Part shown: piece after piece, positions 36,891 through 45,309 of the stretch | Layout of the letters: every line of letters starts with the position of its first letter | Position numbering within the stretch: position 1 is the first letter of the stretch | From: Streptomyces prunicolor NBRC 13075 | GTDB taxonomy: Bacteria > Actinomycetota > Actinomycetes > Streptomycetales > Streptomycetaceae | Length of the DNA: 64,000 nucleotides | Reading direction: 5' to 3' | NCBI RefSeq assembly: GCF_000367365.1 | Contig: NZ_BARF01000107.1 | Location: 1 to 64,000, forward strand | The notes under the pieces: model-generated | The model's database searches: none | Told to the model about the DNA's origin: nothing | The model's input: only the letters and a program-made list of their open reading frames with translations | Position numbers and translations under genes: made by a program

Positions 36891-37075
36891 GCGGCATCTC
36901 CTTTCCGCGCCCGGGGCCGGGCACGCGTGACGGGGTGAGATCGCCGACGGTCACCGACGGGAAGGTGTGCGGCCGCGATCTCTCGCACCCACTATCGATT
37001 CACCGTCGCAGTAGGTCCGGTAATGGTCCAATGCGTGTTTTCGAGGCTGTCATCGACGCGGTCTATGATTCGCAA
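36891..37075. promoter_or_regulatory. Divergent promoter region, encapsulin operon / LysR
   Basis: 185 bases between divergent genes. It contains a short direct repeat GGTCC-N6-GGTCC near 37015-37030 and AT-rich stretches, but no perfect LysR box was defined. LysR regulators normally bind such shared promoter regions. Confidence 0.45.
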
Positions 37076-37978
37076 ATGATCGACTTGAGTCGGTTGCGCG
37101 TATTGGTCGCCGTCGCCCGCGAGGGTTCGATCACGGCAGCCGCCGAGGCACTGCACTACGCGCAGCCGTCGGTGAGCCATCAACTCGCCAAGCTCGAGGC
37201 CGAGGTCGGCATGCCGCTGTTGCAGCGGATGGGGCGCGGTATCCGGCTCACGGAGGCCGGCCGGCTGCTGGTGGACCGCGCCGAGTCGATCCTCGCGCAG
37301 GTGGAGTCGGTGCACGCCGAACTGGACGAGCTGGCCGGGCTGCGCACCGGCCGGTTCCGACTGGCCGCCTTTCCCTCGGCGTTGGCCACCCTGGTGCCGC
37401 TCGCCGCCGCCCGCGTCCTGGACCGGTACCCCGGCATCGAGCTGACCTTGCGGGAGGCGGAGCCACCGGACGCGCTCAACGCCCTGCGCGAGAACGACGT
37501 CGACGTGGCGCTGATCTTCGAGCACGGCGACCCGCCCCAGCGCGATCGCCGCGACACCACGATGACACCGCTCCTCGACGAACCGTTGTACGTGGTCACG
37601 CCGGCCGACCGCTCCTGGGACGGGTCCCGGACCGACCTGGCCACCTATGCCGACACGCGCTGGATCGCCGGGTGCGAACGCTGCCGCGAGCATCTCGTCG
37701 CGGCCTGCGGGCGGGCCGGGTTCTCGCCGATCGTCGAGTTCGAGACCGACGACTACGTCGCCGTACAGGCGCTCGTCGCGGCCGGACTCGGCGTGAGCCT
37801 GCTGCCCGGACTCACCCTCCTCGCCAACAGGCACCCCGGGGTCAGGCTCCACCGCATCGACGGCATGCGCAGACAGGTCGCTGCCGCCGTCTACGGCAAG
37901 CCGCCCGCGTCCCAGCCCGCCCAGGTGCTCCTCGACGCCCTCGCCGCGACCCTCACCGAACCGGAGTGGCCGTCCTGA
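37076..37978 (+). CDS. LysR-family transcriptional regulator
   Basis: 300 residues. The N-terminal HTH is classic (LRVLVAVAREGSITAAAEAL, QPSVSHQLAKLEAEVG, LLQRMGRGIRLTEAGRLLVD). The periplasmic-binding-protein-like effector domain spans about 90-295 (FRLAAFPSALATLVPLAAAR, DVDVALIFEHGD). ATG 37076 is preferred because the HTH starts right after it; ATG 37031 is in frame. By position it is the likely regulator of the divergent encapsulin operon, perhaps responding to sulfur status. Confidence 0.88.
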   Translation: MIDLSRLRVLVAVAREGSITAAAEALHYAQPSVSHQLAKLEAEVGMPLLQRMGRGIRLTEAGRLLVDRAESILAQVESVHAELDELAGLRTGRFRLAAFPSALATLVPLAAARVLDRYPGIELTLREAEPPDALNALRENDVDVALIFEHGDPPQRDRRDTTMTPLLDEPLYVVTPADRSWDGSRTDLATYADTRWIAGCERCREHLVAACGRAGFSPIVEFETDDYVAVQALVAAGLGVSLLPGLTLLANRHPGVRLHRIDGMRRQVAAAVYGKPPASQPAQVLLDALAATLTEPEWPS

Positions 37979-38390
37979 CGACACACGCTGGTGCGGCCCG
38001 ATTGATGCGTCGGTAGCCGCCGACGGTCAGGGGCAGAGTAAAGGGCTCGGTCACGAACAAGGCAGCTGCGTGCGTGCGTGAGTTGAGACGTCGAACGTCT
38101 CTTGACGTCACGGGAGACACCGTCACCGATGTCGCGCTCGGCGCGGGCACGGCGGCGCCGCCAGCCGCGGTGACCGGGATGGGCCAGACCCGACGGAAGC
38201 TTCGCCAGCGTCGTACCGATCAGCGAGCCGCGGTTTTACCGGATCGCGTACTCCGGCACCGGCGAGGACCCCACCCAACGGGTCGTATGACCGAAGCCCT
38301 GCTGGAGACCTACGAGTGCGAACGCCTCCGGCGCCCAGTTCGTCGCCACCAGCCGCGCGCAGGGCACCGTGCAGACCCCCAGCCCGACCC
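37979..38390. other. Gap without supported genes
   Basis: About 410 bases after the LysR gene. The part next to the transposase remnant has a minus-strand frame (38236-38390) of unrelated sequence joined to it, consistent with rearrangement. Nothing else is recognised. Confidence 0.4.
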
Positions 38391-38825
38391 CAGGGCCATG
38401 CGCGGGGCGTCGTAGCCGGCATCCAAGACGACCAGGATGTCCGCATCGCCGTCTTCCCACTGGCCGCCGTTGATGAGGTCGGTGACGACGCGGCGGACCT
38501 GGGCGGCGGTGGCCTCGGCGACGTCGCCCTCGGGACCGAGGCGGATGGCGTCCAGCAGCTGGCACCACAATGTCCGCCCGGTCTCCAGGGCGGCGAGGAA
38601 CGAGTAGGGCCAGACGGGGATCATCAGATGCTGGTCCCGGCCGCGGCCGTAGGCGTGACAGAACAGCCTCTCCGCGCCGCACTCGGCCTCCGGCCGCAGC
38701 CAATTGCTCACGTCGACCGCCAGGACCAGCCGGTTGTCGGCGGCCTTGGGCTGAGGGAGCGCGGCCAGTGTCTGCCGCAGCCGGGTGGCGTCGATACGGC
38801 CGTGGTTGAGTGCGTCGTACAACGA
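38391..38825 (-). pseudogene. DDE transposase fragment (IS701/IS4-like)
   Basis: About 145 residues match the middle of a Streptomyces DDE transposase: SLYDALNHGRIDATRLRQTL, VLAVDVSNWLRPEAECG, RLFCHAYGRG, PVWPYSFLAALETGRT, VVTDLINGGQWEDGD, VVLDAGYDAPRMAL. Both ends are missing, replaced by unrelated sequence. It is an inactive insertion-sequence remnant. Confidence 0.75.
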
Positions 38826-39151
38826 GGCGTTCGCGTCCGCGTGACAGGCCATCGCAGCGGACGAACATGCTCCGCGTGTCGGGGAGTTGCTCCCTCCGGG
38901 CTCCAGGAGGGGACCGCTGTCCCGCCGTTGACGTGCGTGAGTCACCCATGCTGGCATCGCCGCATGCCGCGCCACTCTTTGATCCGCCGTCGCTGCGTCG
39001 ATCTCGTACGTGTCGCAGCCGCGCTCTGTCGCGCCGCCGCCCGCTGAACGGCACGCGCCTCAGGCCGAGTTCCCCACCTCTCCACCACGGGTGTGCGCCG
39101 CCGAACATGCCCGCACCCGGCAGCCGTCGAACGACCACAGAAGGACACGTC
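38826..39151. other. Gap, promoter region of the oxidoreductase
   Basis: About 325 bases. No gene supported. The right part should hold the promoter of the plus-strand oxidoreductase. Confidence 0.4.
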
Positions 39152-40147
39152 ATGCGCGCGATCGGATTCGACGAGAACGGCGGGCCCGAGGTGCTGCGCA
39201 CCGTGGAGGTGCCGACCCCGCAGGCCGGTCCCGGAGAGGTCCTGGTCCGGGTGGCCTACGCGGGAGTGAACTACGCCGAAGTCCAGCACCGCCTGGGCGA
39301 CTTCGGCCCGCCGAGCCCACTCGACATCCCCGGTACGGAGGCCTCTGGGCATGTCGCCGCGCTCGGCGAGGACGTCGGCGGGCTCGCCGTCGGGGATCCC
39401 GTCGCCGTGTACCTGCCCGACGGCGGCGGCTACGCCGAGTACGTGGTCGCCCCGGCCCGCTTCACGTTCCCGCTGCGCACCCCATGCGGCGAGATCGACC
39501 TGCGCACCGCCGGCGGGTCCGCACTCGTCCTGCCCACGGCCTACGGCTTCCTCGCCGGAGCGGCCCGGCTCCGCCCCGGCGACAGCGTGCTGATCCACGC
39601 GGCGGCCGGCGGCGTGGGCTCCGTGGCCGCCCAGATCGCCCGGGCACTCGGCGCGGACGCCGTGTACGGCACCGTCGGCAGCGCCGACAAGGCCGAGTAC
39701 GCCAAGCGTTTCGGATACGACGCGGTCTTCCTGCGGGAGGACTTCCCCGACGCGGTGCGTGACGCGACCGACGGGCAAGGCGTGGACGTGGTCCTCGACC
39801 CGGTGGGCGGCCCCACCCGTGTCGCCAGTCTGGACGTGCTGGCCCCCTTCGGCCGTGTCGCCTTCTACGGCGAGGCCGCTCGCCACCCCGACCTGAACCT
39901 GCCGCTCCTTCCCCTCTGGAAGAACAACCGCGCGCTGACCGGCTACAACATCGGTGACGTCTCCCGACGTGCCCCCGTCCTCCTGCGAGCCCATGCTCTG
40001 GCGGCCCTGGAACTCGTCGCCTCCGCAAGCGTGCACATCGATGTCGCCGATGTCCTTCCGCTGGCTGCCGCCGCCCGGGCGCACGAGCGGATGCAGGCGG
40101 GGCTCAACGTGGGGAAGACCCTGCTGACGGTGCGAGCGGAGGAGTGA
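39152..40147 (+). CDS. Quinone-oxidoreductase-like MDR protein
   Basis: 331 residues of the medium-chain dehydrogenase/reductase superfamily. A GroES-like N-domain (VRVAYAGVNYAEVQHRLGDF, GTEASGHVAALGED) precedes a Rossmann domain with VLIHAAAGGVGSVAAQIARAL and VDVVLDPVGGPTR. The zinc-binding cysteine cluster is absent, as in quinone oxidoreductases using NADPH. AAGGA lies 8 bases upstream of the ATG. It ends 13 bases from the convergent hydrolase. Confidence 0.88.
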   Translation: MRAIGFDENGGPEVLRTVEVPTPQAGPGEVLVRVAYAGVNYAEVQHRLGDFGPPSPLDIPGTEASGHVAALGEDVGGLAVGDPVAVYLPDGGGYAEYVVAPARFTFPLRTPCGEIDLRTAGGSALVLPTAYGFLAGAARLRPGDSVLIHAAAGGVGSVAAQIARALGADAVYGTVGSADKAEYAKRFGYDAVFLREDFPDAVRDATDGQGVDVVLDPVGGPTRVASLDVLAPFGRVAFYGEAARHPDLNLPLLPLWKNNRALTGYNIGDVSRRAPVLLRAHALAALELVASASVHIDVADVLPLAAAARAHERMQAGLNVGKTLLTVRAEE

Positions 40148-40160
40148 TCGGCCGTAGACG

Positions 40161-41039
40161 CTACGGACGCCCGGCCAGGAACGGCAGCACCACCTCGGCC
40201 ACCTCGTCCGGCACCTCTTCGGCGAGGTCGTGGCCCGCGCTGAAGACATGACCGGTGACGTCGTGGGCGAAGAGCCGCATCTGGGCCTCGTTCCGGTCAC
40301 CGATGAACGCGTCGCCGCCGAGCGCCAGGACCGGGATGTCCAGCTTCTTCCGTGCGGCCTGCCGGTTCTGCTCGGCGTCGACGAGCATCGCGCGGTAGAT
40401 CGCCAGCATCGCGCGGATGCCGCCGGGCATCGAGTAGCAGCGCACGTATTCGTCGACGGCTTCGGGGGTGGCGGTGTCGGGGTGGCTGCGTTCGAACTTC
40501 AGCATGTACGTGATGAGTTCACGTTCGTGCCCGGCGATCAGCATCTCGGGTACGTCCGGCTGGAAGTAGAAACCCAGATGCCACAGGTGCATGCCGCCGG
40601 AGACGTTCTCCGGTGTGAGCGCCGTGTAGTCCTCGAAGCCGAATCCCGGGAACAACGCCTCGGCGAACACCAGGGCGTTGACGTGGTCGCGGTGTCGGGC
40701 GGCGAGTTGGTAGCCGATCACGGCTCCCCAGTCCTCGCCCATCACGCTGTAGGACTCATGCCCGAGGTTGCTCATCAGCGCGGCGATGTCGTCGCTCATC
40801 GTCGCGGAGTCGTATCCGTCCGCGGGACGGGCGGAGTCGCCGAGGCCACGGAGGTCGGGCACGACCACCGTGTACCGCGCCGTCAGCCTGGGGACGAGGT
40901 GCCGCCAGTGATAGCTCGTCTTGGGTACGCCGTGCAGCAGTACGACCGCCGGGCCGGACCCGGCGGTGCGGTAGTGCAGGCTCGTTCCGTTGACGGTGGC
41001 ACGCCCTGTACGGACGGGGTCTCCGTGATGGTCGAACAT
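40161..41039 (-). CDS. Alpha/beta hydrolase, epoxide-hydrolase-like
   Basis: 292 residues. HGxP oxyanion motif LLHGVPKTSYHWRHLV, nucleophile aspartate in VMGEDWGAVIGYQ, and catalytic-His region VFSAGHDLAEEVPDEVA, all as in epoxide hydrolases and haloalkane dehalogenase relatives. It probably opens an epoxide or hydrolyses a small ester; the substrate is unknown. The start overlaps the stop of the preceding gene (TGATG), so the two are translationally coupled under the TetR regulator upstream. Confidence 0.85.
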   Translation of the reverse strand: MFDHHGDPVRTGRATVNGTSLHYRTAGSGPAVVLLHGVPKTSYHWRHLVPRLTARYTVVVPDLRGLGDSARPADGYDSATMSDDIAALMSNLGHESYSVMGEDWGAVIGYQLAARHRDHVNALVFAEALFPGFGFEDYTALTPENVSGGMHLWHLGFYFQPDVPEMLIAGHERELITYMLKFERSHPDTATPEAVDEYVRCYSMPGGIRAMLAIYRAMLVDAEQNRQAARKKLDIPVLALGGDAFIGDRNEAQMRLFAHDVTGHVFSAGHDLAEEVPDEVAEVVLPFLAGRP

Positions 41040-42328
41040 CAGTTCCTCGCGGTCTCGGGGTCGGGCAGGTCGATGACGACGCGGCCCGGTCGGTCGCTGT
41101 CGGCGGTTGCCGGACCGGCGTGTCCGGTGTGGCGCAGGGCGACGTTCTCCGGGTAGAGGCGACCGAGCAGTGCCAGCGCCACCAGGTCGTCCTGAGCGGT
41201 GGCGTCCACGGTGACCTCGCCTGCCTCCGTCCACACCAGCCCGGGTGCGCGCAGCACGTCCCACAGGTCGGCGGTCCGGGCTTCGCCGGCCGGTGCGGTC
41301 CCGGTGGTCGGGGTGTGTCGGGCGAAGCGGTGACCGCGCAGGGCCTGGCCGAGATCGACGCGCGCGGGAGTGCCGTTGCGGGTCACTTCGATGTGGGCGG
41401 TGCGTGTCCCGTCGCCGGCCGACCCGGTCACGACACGGCCCGTGGTCGGCCCCGATGTTCCGGTGGCGGGCGGCAGGTCCTCGACGAGCGTGCGGGGCGC
41501 GGCGTAGTAGTCCTCCGCCTCGACGACATACGTGGTGGTGTCATGGGCCGCGGGACCGGGAGCGGGGCGCCAGGTCAGCAGATACCTGGGGGCGGTGAGG
41601 GGCGATCCGTCGACCACGGCGGGCAGGACGGTGCCGTCGCCGTGGTCGAAGCCGTAGCCGCCCGGGCCCGAGGTGCCGGTGACGACGTGTCGGGCGAAGT
41701 CCACGATGCCGGTGTGCCGGATCCGGCGGACCAGGAGTTCGGTGAGGAAGGCGTCGCGGGCTCGCTCGGTGTGCCGTAGCCCGGTCGGGGTGACCAGGAG
41801 CGGGACACCCTGCCAGTTGGTGAAGGGCAGCAGGGCGTCGCGCAGCAGGACCATCTGGTGCAGCCACTCGTTGTAGAGCTGCATCGTGACGGGCCCGCCG
41901 CGACGGCCCATGAGCAGGTCGGTCGCGGGGTGGGTGAGCAGGTGACCGTAGCAGTGGCTGCGGACGACCAGGGGACCGGCGGGCATCGGTATCCGGTGGG
42001 TGAGCAGCCGGTCCAGCGTCATGGTCGCCCATGTGGCGATCTCCCGGCCCAACGCCTCGGCCTGCGGGGCCAGTTCCCGGATTGCCGGGGCGGGGTCCGC
42101 GCCGCCGGGCAGCGGCAAGGAGGTCTCGCGGGTGCCGAGGCCGAGCGTCGCGTGGATTTGGGCATCCAGCACCTCCCTGTCGACGCTCTGCAGGGCATCG
42201 ACGACCCCTTGCAGCAACGGCTCGGTGCCGGTGAAGAACTGACGGGCCGTCATGGTGCCGACCTCGGGGAAGGTGTTCCATCGGGCGCCGCCGAGAGCGG
42301 GTGCGGTCGAGGTCTGTGAGGGGGGCAT
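41039..42328 (-). CDS. Uncharacterised 429-residue protein
   Basis: No family recognised. The N-terminal half is helical (GREIATWATMTLDRLLTHRI). The middle has many conserved-looking positions (RSHCYGHLLTHPATDLLMGR, QLYNEWLHQMVLLRDALLPF). The C-terminal half is beta-rich and Thr/Gly-rich. A GGAGG lies 6 bases before the ATG. Coupling to an epoxide-hydrolase-like gene and a TetR regulator suggests a role in one catabolic or detoxification step. Confidence 0.75.
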   Translation of the reverse strand: MPPSQTSTAPALGGARWNTFPEVGTMTARQFFTGTEPLLQGVVDALQSVDREVLDAQIHATLGLGTRETSLPLPGGADPAPAIRELAPQAEALGREIATWATMTLDRLLTHRIPMPAGPLVVRSHCYGHLLTHPATDLLMGRRGGPVTMQLYNEWLHQMVLLRDALLPFTNWQGVPLLVTPTGLRHTERARDAFLTELLVRRIRHTGIVDFARHVVTGTSGPGGYGFDHGDGTVLPAVVDGSPLTAPRYLLTWRPAPGPAAHDTTTYVVEAEDYYAAPRTLVEDLPPATGTSGPTTGRVVTGSAGDGTRTAHIEVTRNGTPARVDLGQALRGHRFARHTPTTGTAPAGEARTADLWDVLRAPGLVWTEAGEVTVDATAQDDLVALALLGRLYPENVALRHTGHAGPATADSDRPGRVVIDLPDPETARN

Positions 42329-42399
42329 GGATCCTCCGGTGTGGTCGAGGAAATGGCGTGTGGTGGTGCCTACGCCTGGGACGGCAGGAAGAGCGGCAG

Positions 42400-42412
42400 C
42401 TTTCTGGATCGA
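42400..42412. promoter_or_regulatory. Candidate TetR operator (site 2)
   Basis: CTTTCTGGATCGA lies in the 111-base gap between the TetR gene and the 429-residue gene. It matches CTATCTGGATCGC at 43033-43045 at 11 of 12 core positions. Confidence 0.5.
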
Positions 42413-42439
42413 TCGATACGGATTGAGGGCATGAAAAAA

Positions 42440-43018
42440 TCAGTCGAGGACCGCCAGGGCGACCTCCACGAGGGGTTCGAGGGCACGGACGTCCTGCGTG
42501 ATCTTCGCGGAGACGAGCAGCCCGTTGAGGAAGGTGACGAGGAAAGTGGCCAGGGTCCGCGGGTCGCGACCCGTCGAGATCTCGCCCCGTTCCGCCGCCG
42601 CGCGCAGCACCTCTGCGAGCGCCTCCCGGCTGGCCTCCTGCATGTCGCGCACCGTGCGCCGGGTCGCCGGGTCCTTCGGCAGACGCTCACAGACGGCGTT
42701 GACCGCGAGGCAGCCCCGGCCGCCGTGCTCGACAGCGATGCGGACCCGTTCGACGAGCATCGTACGGATCGCGGAGCGGGCGTCCGCCCCCTCGTCGAGG
42801 CTCCGCAGGGCGTCCGCCGCGAGAGTGGTGCGGTAGTGCTCCAACGCGGCCCGGTACAGGCCGTCCTTGTCGCCGAACGCCGCGTACAGGGACCCCTGTC
42901 CGATACCGAGGTGCCCGGTCAGGTCGCGCACCGAGGTGGCCTCGTAGCCGCGCGTCCAGAACAGTTCCATCGCGCGGCTCACCGCCGCCTCGGTGTCGAA
43001 TTCCCGGGTCCTTGCCAT
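42440..43018 (-). CDS. TetR/AcrR-family regulator
   Basis: 192 residues. The N-terminal HTH (VSRAMELFWTRGYEATSVRD, GIGQGSLYAAFGDKDGLYRA) is of the subgroup often controlling reductases and detoxifying genes. The ligand domain contains GGRGCLAVNAVCERL, with cysteines that could sense electrophiles. It lies directly upstream of the coupled 429-residue/hydrolase pair and probably represses both itself and them. Confidence 0.88.
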   Translation of the reverse strand: MARTREFDTEAAVSRAMELFWTRGYEATSVRDLTGHLGIGQGSLYAAFGDKDGLYRAALEHYRTTLAADALRSLDEGADARSAIRTMLVERVRIAVEHGGRGCLAVNAVCERLPKDPATRRTVRDMQEASREALAEVLRAAAERGEISTGRDPRTLATFLVTFLNGLLVSAKITQDVRALEPLVEVALAVLD

Positions 43019-43024
43019 GTGCCG

Positions 43025-43053
43025 ACTGTAACCTATCTGGATCGCACGCTCAA
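43025..43053 (-). promoter_or_regulatory. TetR gene promoter with overlapping operator (site 1)
   Basis: On the minus strand: -35 TTGAGC (43053-43048), 17-bp spacer, -10 TACAGT (43030-43025), very close to the start codon. CTATCTGGATCGC (43033-43045, plus-strand reading) lies within the spacer, as expected for an autorepressor. Confidence 0.6.
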
Positions 43054-43090
43054 GAAAGCGCCGCGAGCCGGATCCCGATCCGCTCCCGGG

Positions 43091-44404
43091 TCAGGACCGG
43101 ACGGTCGAGACGTCGCGGGCGGGCAGTTCGAGGCCGAGGTTCTCGCGCAGCGTGAGGCCGGTGTAGTCGGCGGCGACGATCTTCCGCTTGCGCAGTTCGT
43201 GCAGCAGACCGTTGACGACGAAGTCGTGCTGTCGCGGATCGGCGAGACCGCTCAGGGAGATCACGTCCAGCACGCCCGCCCTGAAGCGTTCCTCGACCGC
43301 GTCGGCGAGTTGCTCGGGGGTGCCCGCGGCGGCCCAGTGTCCGGTGTCCTGGGCCGCGACGATTAGTTCCCGCAGTGTGTAGCCCTGGCGCGCGTAGCCG
43401 GTGAAGATGTCGACCCGGCCGCGGCGGCGGTTCACCGACGTGACGTCGGGCAGCAGACTCTCCGGCAGCGTCGAGTCGAGGGGGACCTCGGAGAGGTCGA
43501 CTCCGCCGCCGAGCATGTCGGCCACCCTGGCCCGGCCGCCTTCGAAGTCGATCGACTCCCGCCTCTCGCGGACGAGTCGCTGTGCCTCCTCCTCGGTGGC
43601 GCCGTAGGTGGCGTGGAACGAGCTGAAGATCAGCGGCAGTCCGTCGGCCCTTCCCAACTCCTCGGCCTGGCCGCGGATCTTCCGGGTGAAGTCCAGCGCG
43701 TGGTCGAGGGTCGGGAGCGAGGTGAAGACGATCTCGGCGTAGCGGCCGCCCAGTGCCGTGCCCGCTTCGGACTGCCCGGCCTGGATCTGCACCGGGCGCC
43801 GCTGCGGGAGCGGCGGGATGTTCAGCGGGCCGGCCACGTCGAAGAACTTTCCGGAGTGGTGGATCGGGTGGACCCGGTCCCGGTGCAGCACCGCCTTGCC
43901 GTCCGCGCCGACGGTCAGCGCACCGGGTTCCCAGCTGTCCCACAGCGCGTTGACCACCTCCAGCGTCTCGGCGGCACGCGCGTAGCGCTCCTCGGGGCTG
44001 GGCAGGTCGCCGGGGCCGAAGTTCTCCTCACCGATCGAGGAAGTCACCAGGTTCCAGGCGGCCCGCCCGTTGCTGACGTGGTCGAGGGTGCCGAACAGCC
44101 TGGCCAGGTTGAACGGGTGGTGGAAGGTCGTGGAGACCGTGGCGATCAAACCGATCCGCGAGGTCACCTGGCTCAGGGCGGACACGAAGACCAGCGGCTC
44201 CTGCGAGCCGATCGCGCCCTGGGCGTCGAAGCTGAGCAGATCGGCGGTGAACAGTGCGTCGATCTTCGCTTCCTCGGCGAGCTTCGCCACCCGGACTGCG
44301 GTGTCCAGGGTGGACCGGGTCGGATCGACCGCCAGGTCGTAGGTCTCCGATGTACCGCCGGCTCCGGTGACGGTTTTCAGCGTGCGGGGCTGCATCGCGC
44401 TCAT
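43091..44404 (-). CDS. LLM-class flavin-dependent monooxygenase (NtaA/SnaA/DszA-like)
   Basis: 437 residues of the bacterial luciferase superfamily. Landmarks are KIDALFTADLLSFDAQGA, TVSTTFHHPFNLARLFGTLD, SNGRAAWNLVTSSIGEENFG, RPVQIQAGQSEAG and GTPEQLADAVEERFRAG. It uses reduced flavin from a separate reductase to oxidise an organic substrate; relatives cleave sulfur- or nitrogen-containing compounds. A cysteine-rich leader peptide lies 163 bases upstream on the same strand, strongly suggesting regulation by cysteine supply and a role in sulfur acquisition. The N-terminus differs from the usual beta-strand pattern. Confidence 0.88.
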   Translation of the reverse strand: MSAMQPRTLKTVTGAGGTSETYDLAVDPTRSTLDTAVRVAKLAEEAKIDALFTADLLSFDAQGAIGSQEPLVFVSALSQVTSRIGLIATVSTTFHHPFNLARLFGTLDHVSNGRAAWNLVTSSIGEENFGPGDLPSPEERYARAAETLEVVNALWDSWEPGALTVGADGKAVLHRDRVHPIHHSGKFFDVAGPLNIPPLPQRRPVQIQAGQSEAGTALGGRYAEIVFTSLPTLDHALDFTRKIRGQAEELGRADGLPLIFSSFHATYGATEEEAQRLVRERRESIDFEGGRARVADMLGGGVDLSEVPLDSTLPESLLPDVTSVNRRRGRVDIFTGYARQGYTLRELIVAAQDTGHWAAAGTPEQLADAVEERFRAGVLDVISLSGLADPRQHDFVVNGLLHELRKRKIVAADYTGLTLRENLGLELPARDVSTVRS

Positions 44405-44567
44405 GACTCGTCCATTCTCGTCTCACCGATGCCGGTGTCGTCGCGGCCGGTGGGGTTTTGGGGTGACGGAGTGCCACGGGTGCGGGTCAACGCCCGGACA
44501 CGCGAGGTCGGTAGCGGCCAGGCACGCGAGAGACGCGGGCCTGCCGGGAGAGAGCCGGAGGGACCGG

Positions 44568-44675
44568 TCAGCGACAGAGCGCGGTGTGAGTCCGGCACAG
44601 GTCGACGTGCCGACGCTTCGTGCGGACCGGGAGCAGAGCCGCGGTGCGGACCGGCCTGAGGGGAGTTGTCCTCAC
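44568..44675 (-). CDS. Cysteine-rich leader peptide (sulfur attenuation type)
   Basis: 35-residue peptide from GTG 44675, with GGGGAG five bases upstream. The C-terminal part KRRHVDLCRTHTALCR matches the actinobacterial leader peptide pattern (RRHVDLCR ... LCR, stop) found upstream of sulfur genes, where ribosome stalling at cysteine codons affects downstream expression. The target is the monooxygenase gene starting 163 bases on. No perfect attenuator stem was found by eye. Confidence 0.8.
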   Translation of the reverse strand: MRTTPLRPVRTAALLPVRTKRRHVDLCRTHTALCR

Positions 44676-44838
44676 TGCGGCTCCCCTCGGCCCTGACGTC
44701 GGCACCGGACGGTGCCGCGGTGCGCGGTGCGCAGGCGCTCCGGGCTCGTGTCCGGCGCCTGTCGGGCAAGCGCATGATCTCCCGTCGCCGCACGGAGCTG
44801 CAAGCCCGTCCGCGCGCGGACCTTCGGCGACGGCGGTG

Positions 44839-45279
44839 TCAGGAACCGGTCCGGGCATCGCTCATGGGGACGTCGAGGCCGATGAGTTGGCCGACCAGGA
44901 CGCCGAACCGTAGGTCGAGGCGGTCGGCAAGGCGGTCGCGCAACTCCGTCAACCGGCGGATACGGGCGTCGAGTTCGGCCAGTCGCCGGATGGCCACCTG
45001 CGGGACGACGCACGTGTCCGGGTAGGGCCCCGTGCGGACCGGTGGCACCTTCGGGCGGCCGGGCAGCGCGTCGAGGATGTCGATGAGGAGACGCACGTCG
45101 CCGATGGTGAGGCCGGAGTCCAGCAGCTCGCGGACGGCGTGCAGTCGGCGTACGTCGTCCTCGCCGTACTCCCGCTGTCCCGACGACGTACGCCGTGCCG
45201 TGACCAGGCCGCGCTGCTCGTAGTAGCGCAGGGTGCGGGTGGTGACACCCAGGGCTGCCGCCACGTCGCCGATGCGCAT
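44839..45279 (-). CDS. MerR-family regulator
   Basis: 146 residues. The N-terminal winged helix is standard (MRIGDVAAALGVTTRTLRYY, EQRGLVTARRTSSGQREYGE). A dimerisation helix (AELDARIRRLTELRDRLADR) follows; the single cysteine (DTCVVP) does not suggest a metal site. GGAGGA lies just upstream. It is the second gene of a minus-strand operon, 30 bases after the reductase gene, whose promoter carries a MerR-type dyad. Confidence 0.88.
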   Translation of the reverse strand: MRIGDVAAALGVTTRTLRYYEQRGLVTARRTSSGQREYGEDDVRRLHAVRELLDSGLTIGDVRLLIDILDALPGRPKVPPVRTGPYPDTCVVPQVAIRRLAELDARIRRLTELRDRLADRLDLRFGVLVGQLIGLDVPMSDARTGS

Positions 45280-45309
45280 TCCGTCCTCCGGGAGTCGGGT
45301 GGCCGGCGA

